A stretch of 64,000 nt of DNA from Blastococcus sp. CT_GayMR19. Its GTDB lineage: Bacteria > Actinomycetota > Actinomycetes > Mycobacteriales > Geodermatophilaceae. The DNA lies in NCBI RefSeq assembly GCF_004570385.1, contig NZ_SPQL01000003.1, positions 248,001 to 312,000 of the forward strand, in the 5' to 3' direction. The translations under genes and the position numbers were made by a program. Under the pieces are notes generated by a model, which worked only from the letters and a program-made list of their open reading frames with translations, made no database searches and was not told the DNA's origin. This document shows, piece after piece, positions 8,893 to 17,155 of this stretch; positions within the stretch are counted from its first letter, which is position 1; each line of letters opens with the position of its first letter.

Positions 8893-9873
8893 TCATCCTT
8901 CCGACCGGCGCTCGGGATAGCTGAACGGCGGCGCCGACACGTCCTCCAGAGCGGTGCGGATCGCGGCGGGCAGGCGCACGACGTCGGCGTCCAGCGAGGC
9001 CTGCAGCTGCTGGGCGGTGCGCGCCCCGACGATCGGTGCGACGACGCCCGGCCGGTCGCGCACCCAGGCCAGGGCCACGGCGAGGGGGGTGGTGCCGAGG
9101 CCCTCGGCGGCGGTGATGACGGCCTCGACGATCCGGTCGGACTTCTTCGAGCGCAGCCCGTCGATGAAGCCCTGCCACTGCGGCGAGGCCCCGCGCGACT
9201 CCGTCGGCGTGCTGTGCCGGTACTTGCCGGTGAGCAGGCCCCGGCCGAGCGGCGACCACGCCAGGACGCCCAGGCCCAGAGACTCGGCGGCCGGGACCAC
9301 CTCGCGCTCGACGCCGCGCTGCAGCAGCGAGTACTCGACCTGCGTGCTGATCAGCGGCGTCCGGCCGGGCCAGGCGCGCTGCCAGGTCGCCGCCTGCGCG
9401 GTCTGCCAGCCGGTGAAGTTGCTGACCCCGACGTAGCGGGCCCGACCGGAGGAGACCGCGAGATCGCACGCGGCCAGCGTCTCCTCGATCGGCGTGGCCT
9501 CGTCCCAGGCGTGCAGCTGCCACAGGTCGACGTAGTCCAGGCCGAGCCGCTCCAGCGACGCGTCGAGCGCCGCGAGCAGGTGCCCGCGGGACGCGCCCCG
9601 GCCCATCGGCCCGGCCCCGGTGCGGCCCACCGCCTTGGTCGCGACCAGCACGTCCGACCGGGGGACGACGTCGGACAGGAGGTGGCCGAGCACGCGCTCG
9701 CTCTCGCCGTCGCAGTACACGTCGGCGGTGTCCACGAGGGAGCCGCCGGCGTCGACGAACGCCGTCAGCTGCATCGCCGCTTCGTCCTCGTCGGTGTCCC
9801 GGCCCCAGGTCATGGTGCCCAGCCCGAGCCGCGAGACGACCAGACCGCTGCGACCCAGCGCGCGTTGCTCCAC
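8893..9873 (-). CDS. Aldo/keto reductase
   Basis: NADPH-dependent TIM-barrel reductase of 326 residues. The catalytic tetrad is visible as Asp and Tyr in the ADVYCDGESE segment, Lys in VATKA and His in WQLHAWDE. The C-terminal GARTAQQLQASL region is the usual cofactor-binding part. The frame stays open far upstream, but family sequence starts at the GTG at 9873 (MEQRALGRSGL), with a TAGGTT box 8 bases before it. Substrate unknown. Confidence 0.87.
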   Translation of the reverse strand: MEQRALGRSGLVVSRLGLGTMTWGRDTDEDEAAMQLTAFVDAGGSLVDTADVYCDGESERVLGHLLSDVVPRSDVLVATKAVGRTGAGPMGRGASRGHLLAALDASLERLGLDYVDLWQLHAWDEATPIEETLAACDLAVSSGRARYVGVSNFTGWQTAQAATWQRAWPGRTPLISTQVEYSLLQRGVEREVVPAAESLGLGVLAWSPLGRGLLTGKYRHSTPTESRGASPQWQGFIDGLRSKKSDRIVEAVITAAEGLGTTPLAVALAWVRDRPGVVAPIVGARTAQQLQASLDADVVRLPAAIRTALEDVSAPPFSYPERRSEG

Positions 9874-9976
9874 GACGGGAAAACCTACCGGCGACCGACG
9901 ACCGGTACCGAGGAGCACCCGAACCCTCGGGGCGGCGCGGCGGGTCGCGGCCGTCTGCCGCCTAGGGTGGGCCCTC

Positions 9977-10030
9977 GTGCCCGCCCGACCCCCCGCCGCT
10001 GCCCGTTCCTCCGCCCGGAAGGCGAGCTGA
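9977..10030 (+). CDS. Possible 17-residue leader ORF before uppP
   Basis: Short ORF ([18 protein letters not shown]) whose GTG lies 8 bases after a TAGGGT box at 9963-9968, as for leaderless transcripts in this window. Its TGA overlaps the ATG of uppP (TGATG). Translation of it could deliver ribosomes to uppP, which has no strong Shine-Dalgarno of its own apart from GGAAGGCGAG. It is seen only as an arrangement; coding status is inference. Confidence 0.3.
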   Translation: MPARPPAAARSSARKAS

Positions 10031-10860
10031 TGGGCTGGATCGAGGCGATCGTCCTCGGGATCGTCCAGGGCCTCACCGAGTTCCTGCCGATCTCCTCCAG
10101 CGCCCACCTGCGGCTGGTCGGCGAGCTGTTCGGCTGGGAGGACCCCGGCGCGGCGTTCACCGCGATCACGCAGATCGGCACCGAGGCCGCCGTCCTCCTG
10201 TACTTCCGGCACGACATCGCGCGGATCGTGGTCGCCTGGCTCGGCTCGCTCGCCGGGAAGCGGAAGGGCGAGCCGGACGCGCGGATGGGCTGGCTGATCA
10301 TCGTGGGCAGCATCCCGATCGTCGTCCTCGGCCTGCTGTTCCAGGACGACATCGAGACGACGCTGCGCGACCTGCGCATCGTCGCGATCGCGCTGATCCT
10401 GTTCTCGCTCATCCTGTTCTGGGCCGACCGCGTGGGCGCCAAGAAGCGCGAGCTGGAGCACCTGACCGTGCCCCACGGCATCGGCTTCGGGTTCGCCCAG
10501 GCGATGGCCCTGATCCCGGGCGTCTCCCGCTCCGGCGGCACGATCACGGCCGGGCTGTTCCTCGGCTACTCGCGGTCGGCCGCGGCCCGCTACTCCTTCC
10601 TGCTGGCCGTGCCCGCCGTCCTCGGGTCGGGGTTCTTCCAGGCCTACGAGGCCATGACCGGCGACGTCGCCGGGCAGGGCGTCTCGTGGGGGCCGACGGT
10701 CCTGGCGACCGTCATCGCGTTCGGTGTGGGGCTCACCGTGATCGCCTGGCTGCTCCGCTACCTCGACCGGGGCAGCTTCACGCCCTTCGTCGTCTATCGG
10801 CTGGTGCTCGGCGTGCTCGTGCTCGCCCTGGTGCAGACGGGGGTCCTCGACCCCACCTGA
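10030..10860 (+). CDS. uppP: Undecaprenyl-diphosphatase (UppP/BacA)
   Basis: Membrane enzyme of 276 residues that dephosphorylates undecaprenyl diphosphate so that the lipid carrier can be reused in peptidoglycan synthesis; extra copies give bacitracin resistance. The family motifs GLTEFLPISSSAHL (near residues 15-28) and PGVSRSGGTI (near 164) are intact, with about eight hydrophobic segments. The ATG at 10030 begins the family sequence at once. An imperfect hairpin follows the stop at 10862-10880. Confidence 0.93.
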   Translation: MGWIEAIVLGIVQGLTEFLPISSSAHLRLVGELFGWEDPGAAFTAITQIGTEAAVLLYFRHDIARIVVAWLGSLAGKRKGEPDARMGWLIIVGSIPIVVLGLLFQDDIETTLRDLRIVAIALILFSLILFWADRVGAKKRELEHLTVPHGIGFGFAQAMALIPGVSRSGGTITAGLFLGYSRSAAARYSFLLAVPAVLGSGFFQAYEAMTGDVAGQGVSWGPTVLATVIAFGVGLTVIAWLLRYLDRGSFTPFVVYRLVLGVLVLALVQTGVLDPT

Positions 10861-10940
10861 ACCACGCACCTCCGGTGTGGAACCGGTACGGATCCGCCGT
10901 GCTGACCGGCTCCCCAGGCCGGGCACCTAGGCTGCGCAGC

Positions 10941-11021
10941 GTGAACGAGTGTGCGAGTTCACCCATGAGCACAGCACGTCTCGGCACGAGGCCGACGAGC
11001 GCGGGCGAGGAGGAGTCGTGA
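10941..11021 (+). CDS. Possible 26-residue leader ORF before the phosphatase gene
   Basis: ORF beginning GTG AAC GAG TGT (MNECASSPMSTARLG...) exactly 7 bases after a TAGGCT box at 10928-10933, the leaderless spacing seen elsewhere here. Its TGA overlaps the GTG of the downstream phosphatase gene as GTGA, and the Shine-Dalgarno GAGGAGGA of that gene lies inside it. This would couple translation of the two. No homology is recognised. Confidence 0.35.
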   Translation: MNECASSPMSTARLGTRPTSAGEEES

Positions 11022-11716
11022 CGACCGTCGTGCTCCTGCGCCACGGCCGGACGACGGCCAACGCCGCCGGTGTCCTGGCCGGCTGGACCCCGGGCGTGCA
11101 GCTCGACGACGCCGGCGCCGCCCAGGTGGCCGCGGTGGGGGAGCGGCTGGCGAAGGTGCCCCTGGCGGCCGTGGTGAGCAGCCCGCTCGAGCGGTGCGTG
11201 CAGACCGCGGAGGCCGTCGCCGCGGGGCGCGACCTCGCCGTGCAGACCGACGACCGGCTCGGCGAGGCCCGCTACGGCGACTGGACGGGCCGGACCATCA
11301 AGGAGCTGAGCAGGGAACCGCTCTGGAAGGTCGTCCAGCAGCACCCGTCGGCCGCCGTGTTCCCCGGCGACGAGGGGGAGGGGCTGGCGCAGACCCAGGT
11401 CCGCGCGGTCGCCGCCGTCCGGAGTTGGAACGCCCGCCTGGGCCCGGACGCCGTGTGGCTCGCCTGCAGCCACGGCGACGTGATCAAGGCGATCCTCGCC
11501 GACGCGCTCGGCCTGCACCTGGACCAGTTCCAGCGGATCGTCGTCGACCCGGCGTCGGTCTCCGTCGTCACGTACACCGACACGCGGCCCTTCGTGGTGC
11601 GCGTCAACGACACCGGCGGCGACGTCTCCGGCCTGATCCCTCCGCCGCGCCGTCGTCGCCGGGGCAAGGCGTCCTCCGATGCGGTCGTGGGCGGCGGCGC
11701 CGGGACGAGCGCCTGA
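11018..11716 (+). CDS. Histidine phosphatase family protein, MSMEG_4193 type
   Basis: Phosphoglycerate mutase-like protein of 232 residues, with LLRHGRTTAN near the N-terminus carrying the phosphorylated His, EARYGDWTG for the acid residue and CSHGD for the second His. In actinobacteria this subfamily forms a conserved trio with DUF3090 and SCO1664-like proteins, as here; the substrate is unknown. The GTG at 11018 follows GAGGAGGA by 4 bases and overlaps the stop of a short leader ORF. A basic C-terminal tail (PPRRRRRGKASS) is present. Confidence 0.88.
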   Translation: MTTVVLLRHGRTTANAAGVLAGWTPGVQLDDAGAAQVAAVGERLAKVPLAAVVSSPLERCVQTAEAVAAGRDLAVQTDDRLGEARYGDWTGRTIKELSREPLWKVVQQHPSAAVFPGDEGEGLAQTQVRAVAAVRSWNARLGPDAVWLACSHGDVIKAILADALGLHLDQFQRIVVDPASVSVVTYTDTRPFVVRVNDTGGDVSGLIPPPRRRRRGKASSDAVVGGGAGTSA

Positions 11717-11764
11717 CCTGTGTCGTCAGCGGAGGCGGTGGCCGCGCCCGCGTAACCTGAGCGG

Positions 11765-12316
11765 GTGCCCCGTCAGGTCCATCTCTTCGAACGTCCGAGC
11801 CGGTTCGTCGCGGGCACCGTGGGTCAGCCGGGGGACCGCACCTTCTACCTGCAGGCCTCGGACGATTCCGGCCGCACGGTCAGCGTGGCGCTGGAGAAGA
11901 CGCAGGTCCAGGTCCTTGCCGACCGGATGCACGAGCTGCTCGACGAGATCGCCGGCCGCGCGGGGACGGTCATCCCGCCGGAGGCCGACGTCGACGACCT
12001 GGAGCCGCTGACCGCGCCGATCGACGAGGAGTTCCGGGTCGCGGCCATGGGGCTGGCCTGGGACGGCGCCGCCGAGGCCGTCGTCGTCGAGGCGGTCGCC
12101 GCGACCGACGAGCCGATCGACGAGGAGGCCATCCTCTCCGACAGCGAGGAGGGGCCCGACGCGCTCCGCGTGACCATCACGCCGATGGCGGCTCGGGCGT
12201 TCGTGGCCCGCGCCCGCCGGGTGGTGGCCGCGGGCCGGCCGCCGTGCCCGCTGTGCTCGCTGCCGCTGGACCCGGCCGGGCACGTCTGCCCGCGGCAGAA
12301 CGGCTACCGCCGCTGA
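11765..12316 (+). CDS. DUF3090 family protein
   Basis: Protein of 183 residues that fits DUF3090, an actinobacterial family encoded beside the MSMEG_4193-type phosphatase. The N-terminus MPRQVHLFERPSRFVAGTVG is characteristic and the C-terminus has a zinc-ribbon-like CPLCSLPLDPAGHVCPR. Function is unknown. A TAACCT box at 11753-11758 sits six bases before the GTG, so this gene may also have its own leaderless promoter. The next gene begins 14 bases later. Confidence 0.88.
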   Translation: MPRQVHLFERPSRFVAGTVGQPGDRTFYLQASDDSGRTVSVALEKTQVQVLADRMHELLDEIAGRAGTVIPPEADVDDLEPLTAPIDEEFRVAAMGLAWDGAAEAVVVEAVAATDEPIDEEAILSDSEEGPDALRVTITPMAARAFVARARRVVAAGRPPCPLCSLPLDPAGHVCPRQNGYRR

Positions 12317-12330
12317 GCGGCGGCTCCGCC

Positions 12331-13080
12331 ATGAGCGAGCAACCGGTCGGGGCCGACCTGCGCCCGCCTGCGGACGACGCGGAGGCCCAGTGCCTCCTGC
12401 GCGACGGCGTGATCGATCTCGAGGGCCGGCTGCTCGACGCCTCGAACGTGACCCTGGTCGGCGCGATCCGGACCGGCACGCTCGAGGCCGAGTGCGTCTA
12501 CAAGCCGGTGGCGGGGGAGCGGCCGCTCTGGGACTTCCCCGACGGCACGCTCGCCGGGCGCGAGATCTCGGCCTTCCTCGTGTCGGAGGCGACCGGCTGG
12601 GGCGTGGTGCCGCCCACCGTGCTGCGCGAGGGGCCGTTCGGCCCCGGCATGGTCCAGCTGTGGATCGACGGTGACGAGAGCGTCGACCTGCCCGCATTCG
12701 TGCGCCGTGACGACCCGGCGCTGCGGCGCATGGCCGTCTTCGACGCGGTGGTGAACAACGCCGACCGCAAGGGCGGGCACATCATCCCGACGACGGCGGG
12801 CCACGTGTACGGCGTCGACCACGGCATCTGCTTCTCCGTCGACCCCAAGCTGCGGACGCTGCTGTGGCGATGGGCGGGCAAGCCGCTGCCGGAGGACGCC
12901 GTCGCGGTGCTGGAGCGGCTGGCGGACGAGCTGCGCGGCGAGCTGGGGGAGCAGCTGCACGAGCACCTGACCCGCCGGGAGGTGCGCTGCACGCAGCAGC
13001 GGGTGGCGGAGATGCTGCGCACCGGGCGGCATCCCGAGCCCAGCGGCGAGTGGCCTGCGCTGCCCTGGCCGCCGTTCTAA
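12331..13080 (+). CDS. SCO1664 family protein (PI3/4-kinase-like fold)
   Basis: Protein of 249 residues in the SCO1664 family, distantly related to phosphatidylinositol 3/4-kinases. The kinase-like core is seen in YKPVAGERPLWDFP, the catalytic-loop-like NNADRKGGH (near residue 145) and YGVDHGICF (near 160). It is the third member of the conserved trio with the histidine phosphatase and DUF3090, which suggests a shared but unknown process. The ATG at 12331 follows the DUF3090 stop by 14 bases; the frame extends upstream without family sequence. Confidence 0.85.
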   Translation: MSEQPVGADLRPPADDAEAQCLLRDGVIDLEGRLLDASNVTLVGAIRTGTLEAECVYKPVAGERPLWDFPDGTLAGREISAFLVSEATGWGVVPPTVLREGPFGPGMVQLWIDGDESVDLPAFVRRDDPALRRMAVFDAVVNNADRKGGHIIPTTAGHVYGVDHGICFSVDPKLRTLLWRWAGKPLPEDAVAVLERLADELRGELGEQLHEHLTRREVRCTQQRVAEMLRTGRHPEPSGEWPALPWPPF

Positions 13081-13102
13081 GGAGTTGCCTCCTCGAGATG
13101 CA

Positions 13103-13141
13103 CGAAGTGGTGGCCATCAGCGGCTGATGGCCACGACTTCG
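13103..13141. terminator. Long inverted repeat, probable bidirectional terminator
   Basis: Two 18-base arms (13103-13120 and 13124-13141) with one mismatch around a 3-base CGG loop, 22 bases after the stop of the SCO1664-like gene. There is no U-run, as is usual in high-GC actinobacteria. A nominal ATG of the next gene at 13127 falls inside the hairpin, which is one reason to prefer a later start there. Confidence 0.6.
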
Positions 13142-13180
13142 CAGGTCTCGCTGTCGGTCGGGTGGGCCAAGATGCCGTTC

Positions 13181-13567
13181 ATGCCGCACCGCAGCCGACT
13201 GTCGATCCTGTTGCTGGACCTTCCGCCCGAGCACCATGACGCCGACCGGGACTTCTGGGCCGGCGCCACCGGCCGCCCCGCGCAACCCGACGCGACCGAC
13301 GAGAAGTGGTCGTCGCTCGGATCGTTCGCCGACGGGTGGCACGTGGAGGTCCAGCGGACCGGTGAGGGGACGCCGCCGCGGTGGCACGTCGACATCGAGA
13401 CCGACGACATCCCTGCCGAGGTGGCCCGCCTGGAGGCCCTCGGGGCGACGCGGCACCGGGACATGGGCTCGTTCTGGCAGCTGCTCGACCCGGCCGGGCT
13501 CGTCTTCTGCGTGGTCGGCATCCAGACCGGCGAGGAGTTCGACCGCGACGCCGTGACCTGGTCGTGA
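13181..13567 (+). CDS. VOC (glyoxalase-like) family protein
   Basis: Small protein, 128 residues from the ATG at 13181, with the paired beta-alpha-beta-beta-beta fold of the VOC superfamily. It is recognised from the ending SFWQLLDPAGLVFCVVG and the middle RWHVDIETDDIPAEVARLEALGA. ATGs at 13127 and 13172 are alternative starts; the first lies in a hairpin. The function is probably a small-molecule binding or glyoxalase-like role but cannot be fixed. Its TGA overlaps the GTG of the next gene (GTGA). Confidence 0.75.
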   Translation: MPHRSRLSILLLDLPPEHHDADRDFWAGATGRPAQPDATDEKWSSLGSFADGWHVEVQRTGEGTPPRWHVDIETDDIPAEVARLEALGATRHRDMGSFWQLLDPAGLVFCVVGIQTGEEFDRDAVTWS

Positions 13568-14025
13568 GCACCACCCGCGTGAGCGCTCTGCTGCGGGCAC
13601 CGCGGGCAGCGGTGTACCGAGCGCTCACCGACCCGGCGATGATCGGCCGTTGGCGGTTTCCCGACGGCATGACCAGCACCGTCGAGCCGCAGGAGGACGG
13701 GGGGTTCCGCGTCACGCTGACGTACGAGGTGCCGGACGCTCGGGGCAAGACCACCGCGCACAGCGACACCTACCGCGCCCGGTTCACCCGGCTCGTGCCG
13801 GACGAGCTCGTCGTGGAGGTCGACGAGTTCGAGACCACCGACCCGAGGCTCGCCGGGGAGATGACCATGACCCTCACGCTGCGGGCCCACGAGAGAGGCA
13901 CCGAGCTGCTGGCCGTCCACGAGGGCGTGCCGGACGGCGTCGCCCCGGAGGACAACGAGCTCGGCTGGCGGATGGCGCTGGATCGGCTGGCCGCCCTCGT
14001 CGAGGGGGGACCTACTCCAGGCTGA
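13564..14025 (+). CDS. SRPBCC / AHSA1-like protein
   Basis: A 153-residue START-like protein of the type often annotated as activator of Hsp90 ATPase homologue 1. Features are RAPRAAVYRALTDPAMIGRW at the N-terminus, alternating strands, and a C-terminal helix GWRMALDRLAALVE. The ATPase-activation name should not be taken as a function here. GTG at 13564 overlaps the VOC gene stop by 4 bases, indicating translational coupling; the 3' end overlaps the convergent gene by 14 bases. Confidence 0.75.
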   Translation: MSTTRVSALLRAPRAAVYRALTDPAMIGRWRFPDGMTSTVEPQEDGGFRVTLTYEVPDARGKTTAHSDTYRARFTRLVPDELVVEVDEFETTDPRLAGEMTMTLTLRAHERGTELLAVHEGVPDGVAPEDNELGWRMALDRLAALVEGGPTPG

Positions 14026-14728
14026 CCAGGCCGATCATCGCGGCGGCCTGCAGCGGGTCGCCGTCCACGGTGAGCACCTCGAGCGGCACCCGGCGCCAGA
14101 CCGCCAGCAGCAGGTCGCCGGCGGTGCCGGTGAGCGCCGCGATCGGGAAGGGCCGCGAGCCGGGGAAGAGCGTCCGCTCGGCGTCGGCGTCCACCGCGTG
14201 GAGGACGACCGGGTGGGCGTCCGGGGGAGGGCCGTCCGGCAGCGCGCCCGGGACCATCACGTCGAGCCACTCGTCGAGACCGTCGAGGCCGACCTGCGCC
14301 GGGATCGGGCGGACGTCGCCCAGCACCTGCTCCACGTCGACGGTGTGCACCACGGCCTCCTGGACCTGGCGGCGCAGGACGAACGCGACGTCCTGCTGTG
14401 GCGCCCAGGTCCAGACCCGGTCGGCCGGGTCGGCACCGCCCATTGCCGTCTCCAGCTCCACCGACACCGCGGCGGAGAACCCGAGCAGCTCGTCGTCCGG
14501 ACGCCGGGCCGGGGGAACGTACGCGGACGGGTCCGCCGCCCGCGTCCGGACGATGCGGGCCCAGAAGTGCTGCACCTCGGCGAGGTGCCACACGAGATCG
14601 GCCAGCGTCCAGCCGGGACAGCCGGGCACGGGCGCCGTCCACCCGCTCGCGAGCAGCGCCTCGGCGGCGGCGTCGGCGAACCGCCGGTTCGTCCGCCGGA
14701 GCACCGGCAGGTACTCGTCGAGCTCCAC
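14012..14728 (-). CDS. Maleylpyruvate isomerase-type (MDMPI_N/DinB-like) protein
   Basis: Protein of 238 residues in the DinB-like, mycothiol-dependent maleylpyruvate isomerase superfamily (TIGR03083-like). The N-terminal four-helix bundle carries CPGWTLADLVWHLAEVQHFW and a later EAVVHTVDVEQ, whose His residues are the likely metal ligands. Such proteins are thought to be mycothiol S-transferases, and mshC is encoded divergently just 50 bases away, which supports but does not prove that. GTG at 14728 has GGAGGAG just upstream. Confidence 0.72.
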   Translation of the reverse strand: MELDEYLPVLRRTNRRFADAAAEALLASGWTAPVPGCPGWTLADLVWHLAEVQHFWARIVRTRAADPSAYVPPARRPDDELLGFSAAVSVELETAMGGADPADRVWTWAPQQDVAFVLRRQVQEAVVHTVDVEQVLGDVRPIPAQVGLDGLDEWLDVMVPGALPDGPPPDAHPVVLHAVDADAERTLFPGSRPFPIAALTGTAGDLLLAVWRRVPLEVLTVDGDPLQAAAMIGLVSLE

Positions 14729-14778
14729 TGCTCCTCCTCCGGCGCGGGCGCGTCCGCCCGCCGCTCTAGGCTCGTGCC

Positions 14779-16044
14779 GTGCTCTCCTGGCCCGCTCCGC
14801 TGCTGCCGACCCTGCCCGGGACCGGGCCCGTCCTCAAGGTCCACGACACCTCCCGCGGTGAGGTGGTGGCCACCAGCCCCGACCGGACCGCGCGGATGTA
14901 CGTCTGCGGCATCACCCCCTACGACGCCACCCACCTCGGTCATGCGGCCACCTACCTGGCCTTCGACCTGATCAACCGGGTGTGGCGGGACGCCGGTCAC
15001 GCCGTCCACTACGTGCAGAACGTCACCGACATCGACGACCCGCTGCTGGACCGCGCCGACCGCGACAACGAGGACTGGATCGTCCTCGGCATGCGCGAGA
15101 CCGCCCTCTTCCGGGAGGACATGACCGCCCTGCGCGTGCTGCCGCCCGAGGACTTCGTCGGCGCGGTGGAGTCGATCCCGCGGATCGTGGCCCACATCGA
15201 GGACCTGCTCGACGAGGGACTGGCCTACGTCCTCGACGACGGCACCGGCGACATCTACCACGACGTCGCGCAGGCCCCCGGCTTCGGCGGGGAGTCCGGC
15301 TACGACGAGGCGACCATGCTGCGCTTCTTCGCCGAGCGCGGGGGAGACCCCGACCGCGCCGGCAAGCGGCAGCCGCTGGACCCCATGCTGTGGCGCGGCG
15401 AGCGTCCCGGCGAGCCCTCGTGGCCGGGCCCGAAGGGCACCGCGGGCCGTCCCGGCTGGCACATCGAGTGCGCCACCATCGCGCTGGACACCATCGGGAT
15501 GGGGTTCGACGTCCAGGGCGGCGGCAGCGACCTGGTCTTCCCGCACCACGAGTACTCCGCCGTCCACGCCGAGGCGCTCACCGCCACTGCGACAGGGGTG
15601 AAACAGCCCTTCGCCCGGGCCTACGTGCACGCGGCGATGATCGGCCTCGACGGCGAGAAGATGAGCAAGAGCCGCGGCAACCTGGTCTTCGTCTCCCGGC
15701 TCCGCGGCGACGGCGTCGACCCGATGGCGGTCCGGCTGGCCCTGCTGTCCGGTCACTACCGGACCGACCGCGCCTGGACGGCCGGCCTGCTGAAGGTCGC
15801 CGAGGAGCGGCTGGCCACCTGGCGCCGGGCGGTGGCCCTGGACGCCGGGGCCCCGGCGGCGCCCCTGCTCCTGGGGCTGCGCGAACGGCTGGCCGACGAC
15901 CTGGACAGCCCGGGCGCGATCGCGCTGGTCGACGCGTGGGCCGCGCAGTCCCTCACCGGCGGCTCCGACACCGAGGAGGGGGCGCCGCGCATCGTGTGCG
16001 ACGCCGTCGACGCGCTCCTCGGCGTCTCGCTGCAGGACTGCTGA
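14779..16044 (+). CDS. mshC: L-cysteine:1D-myo-inositol 2-amino-2-deoxy-alpha-D-glucopyranoside ligase
   Basis: ATP-dependent ligase of 421 residues that joins cysteine to GlcN-Ins in mycothiol biosynthesis; it is a class I cysteinyl-tRNA synthetase relative. The HIGH equivalent HLGH is near residue 53, the KMSKS loop (EKMSKSRGN) near 294, and the zinc-site Cys/His residues are in CGITPYD and [16 protein letters not shown] box lies six bases before the GTG, so the mRNA is probably leaderless. Its TGA overlaps the ATG of the dGTPase-like gene. Confidence 0.93.
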   Translation: MLSWPAPLLPTLPGTGPVLKVHDTSRGEVVATSPDRTARMYVCGITPYDATHLGHAATYLAFDLINRVWRDAGHAVHYVQNVTDIDDPLLDRADRDNEDWIVLGMRETALFREDMTALRVLPPEDFVGAVESIPRIVAHIEDLLDEGLAYVLDDGTGDIYHDVAQAPGFGGESGYDEATMLRFFAERGGDPDRAGKRQPLDPMLWRGERPGEPSWPGPKGTAGRPGWHIECATIALDTIGMGFDVQGGGSDLVFPHHEYSAVHAEALTATATGVKQPFARAYVHAAMIGLDGEKMSKSRGNLVFVSRLRGDGVDPMAVRLALLSGHYRTDRAWTAGLLKVAEERLATWRRAVALDAGAPAAPLLLGLRERLADDLDSPGAIALVDAWAAQSLTGGSDTEEGAPRIVCDAVDALLGVSLQDC

Positions 16045-17090
16045 TGCCCCCGGGCCGGACGTTCCACCGCATCGACCGGGCGGCGCGCGAACGCGCCGAG
16101 GAGGGGCTCGCACCCAGCGCCGCCCGTTCGGCCGCCTCCCGTGGCCGGGACCGGCCCGAGCCGGAGGACCCGCTCCGGACGGCGTTCGAGCGGGACCGCG
16201 ACCGGATCCTGCACGCGAAGGCCTTCCGCCGGCTCAAGCACAAGACGCAGGTCTTCCTCAATCCCGACGGCGACCACTTCGTCACCCGCCTCACGCACAC
16301 GCTGCAGGTCACGCAGGTGGCGCGCTCCCTGGCCCGGGCGCTCGGCCTCAACGAGACCCTCGCCGAGGCCATCGCGCTGGCCCACGACGTCGGGCACTCG
16401 CCGTTCGGCCACCTGGGCGAGGACGCGCTGGAGCCCTACGTCCCCGGCGGCTGGCATCACGCCGCCCAGGGGGTGCGCATCGTCGAGGTCCTGGAGCACC
16501 TGAACCTCACGTGGGAGGTGCGGGACGGCGTCCGCTCCCACAGCTGGAAGATCGATCCGCCGCCGGACACCCGCGAGGGCGAGTGCGTGCGGTACGCCGA
16601 CCGCATCGGGTACCTCTCCCACGACGCGCTCGACGCGATCCGGGCCGGCGTGCTCCGGCCCGACGACTTCCCGTCGCGTCCGCGCGCCGTCTTCGGCGAG
16701 CCCGGCAGCGAGATGGTCGGCGCGATGATCTCCGCCGTCATCGAGGGCAGCCTGTCGCCGGACAACCGGGCCGGCGCCGTCGTCATGGACCCGGACGCCC
16801 TCGAGGCGATGCACGAGCTCCGGACCTTCATGTTCGAGCGGGTCTACGAGTCCGACACCGCGGCCGGGCAGAAGCACGTGGCCATCGAGGTGATCCGCCG
16901 GCTGGTCGACCACCACCTGGCCCATCCGGACCTGATCCCCGCGAGCTACCGCGACACGGAGGCCGACGCCGTGACCCAGGTCGTCGACTACGTCTCGGGG
17001 ATGACCGACCGCTTCGCCCTGAACATGCACGACCGGCTCTTCGACGCCGACGCGACCTCCCGGATGACCCCGCTCCTGCCCGCTCGCTGA
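16044..17090 (+). CDS. dgt: Deoxyguanosinetriphosphate triphosphohydrolase-like protein
   Basis: HD-domain dNTP triphosphohydrolase of 348 residues, which cleaves dGTP or other dNTPs to nucleoside and triphosphate. The metal-binding H...HD...D set is visible in RLTHTLQV, ALAHDVGHSPFGH and the later Asp in VRYADRIGYLSHDALD. The N-terminal KAFRRLKHKTQVF is family-typical. The ATG at 16044 overlaps the mshC stop by one base (TGATG), so translation is coupled. Confidence 0.88.
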   Translation: MPPGRTFHRIDRAARERAEEGLAPSAARSAASRGRDRPEPEDPLRTAFERDRDRILHAKAFRRLKHKTQVFLNPDGDHFVTRLTHTLQVTQVARSLARALGLNETLAEAIALAHDVGHSPFGHLGEDALEPYVPGGWHHAAQGVRIVEVLEHLNLTWEVRDGVRSHSWKIDPPPDTREGECVRYADRIGYLSHDALDAIRAGVLRPDDFPSRPRAVFGEPGSEMVGAMISAVIEGSLSPDNRAGAVVMDPDALEAMHELRTFMFERVYESDTAAGQKHVAIEVIRRLVDHHLAHPDLIPASYRDTEADAVTQVVDYVSGMTDRFALNMHDRLFDADATSRMTPLLPAR

Positions 17091-17100
17091 ACGCGTTCAG
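17087..17100. promoter_or_regulatory. Perfect palindrome CTGAACGCGTTCAG, probable operator
   Basis: A perfect 14-base palindrome overlapping the dGTPase stop codon. It uses the same GAACG/CGTTC half-sites as the dyad at 17108-17135 immediately upstream of the TetR gene, so it may be a second site for that regulator. Confidence 0.45.
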
Positions 17101-17107
17101 GGATCCA

Positions 17108-17135
17108 TGACCGCACGTTCTTGAACGATCGGTCA
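17108..17135. promoter_or_regulatory. TetR-type operator dyad
   Basis: A 28-base dyad of the form TGACCG-N2-CGTTC-TT-GAACG-N2-CGGTCA ending at the first in-frame ATG of the TetR gene. Size, symmetry and place fit the autoregulatory operator of a TetR-family repressor. Its overlap with the ATG at 17135 suggests translation really begins at 17156. Confidence 0.65.
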
Positions 17136-17155
17136 TGAATAGCCAGGGTCGGGTC

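Noticed and set aside
8623-10860. Single 745-codon plus-strand frame ending in UppP
   Set aside because: Only the last 276 residues are protein-like; the rest is antisense to the aldo-keto reductase. The uppP start at 10030 is right.
13085-13180. Upstream start codons of the VOC gene
   Set aside because: They run through the 18-base-arm hairpin and encode nothing family-like.
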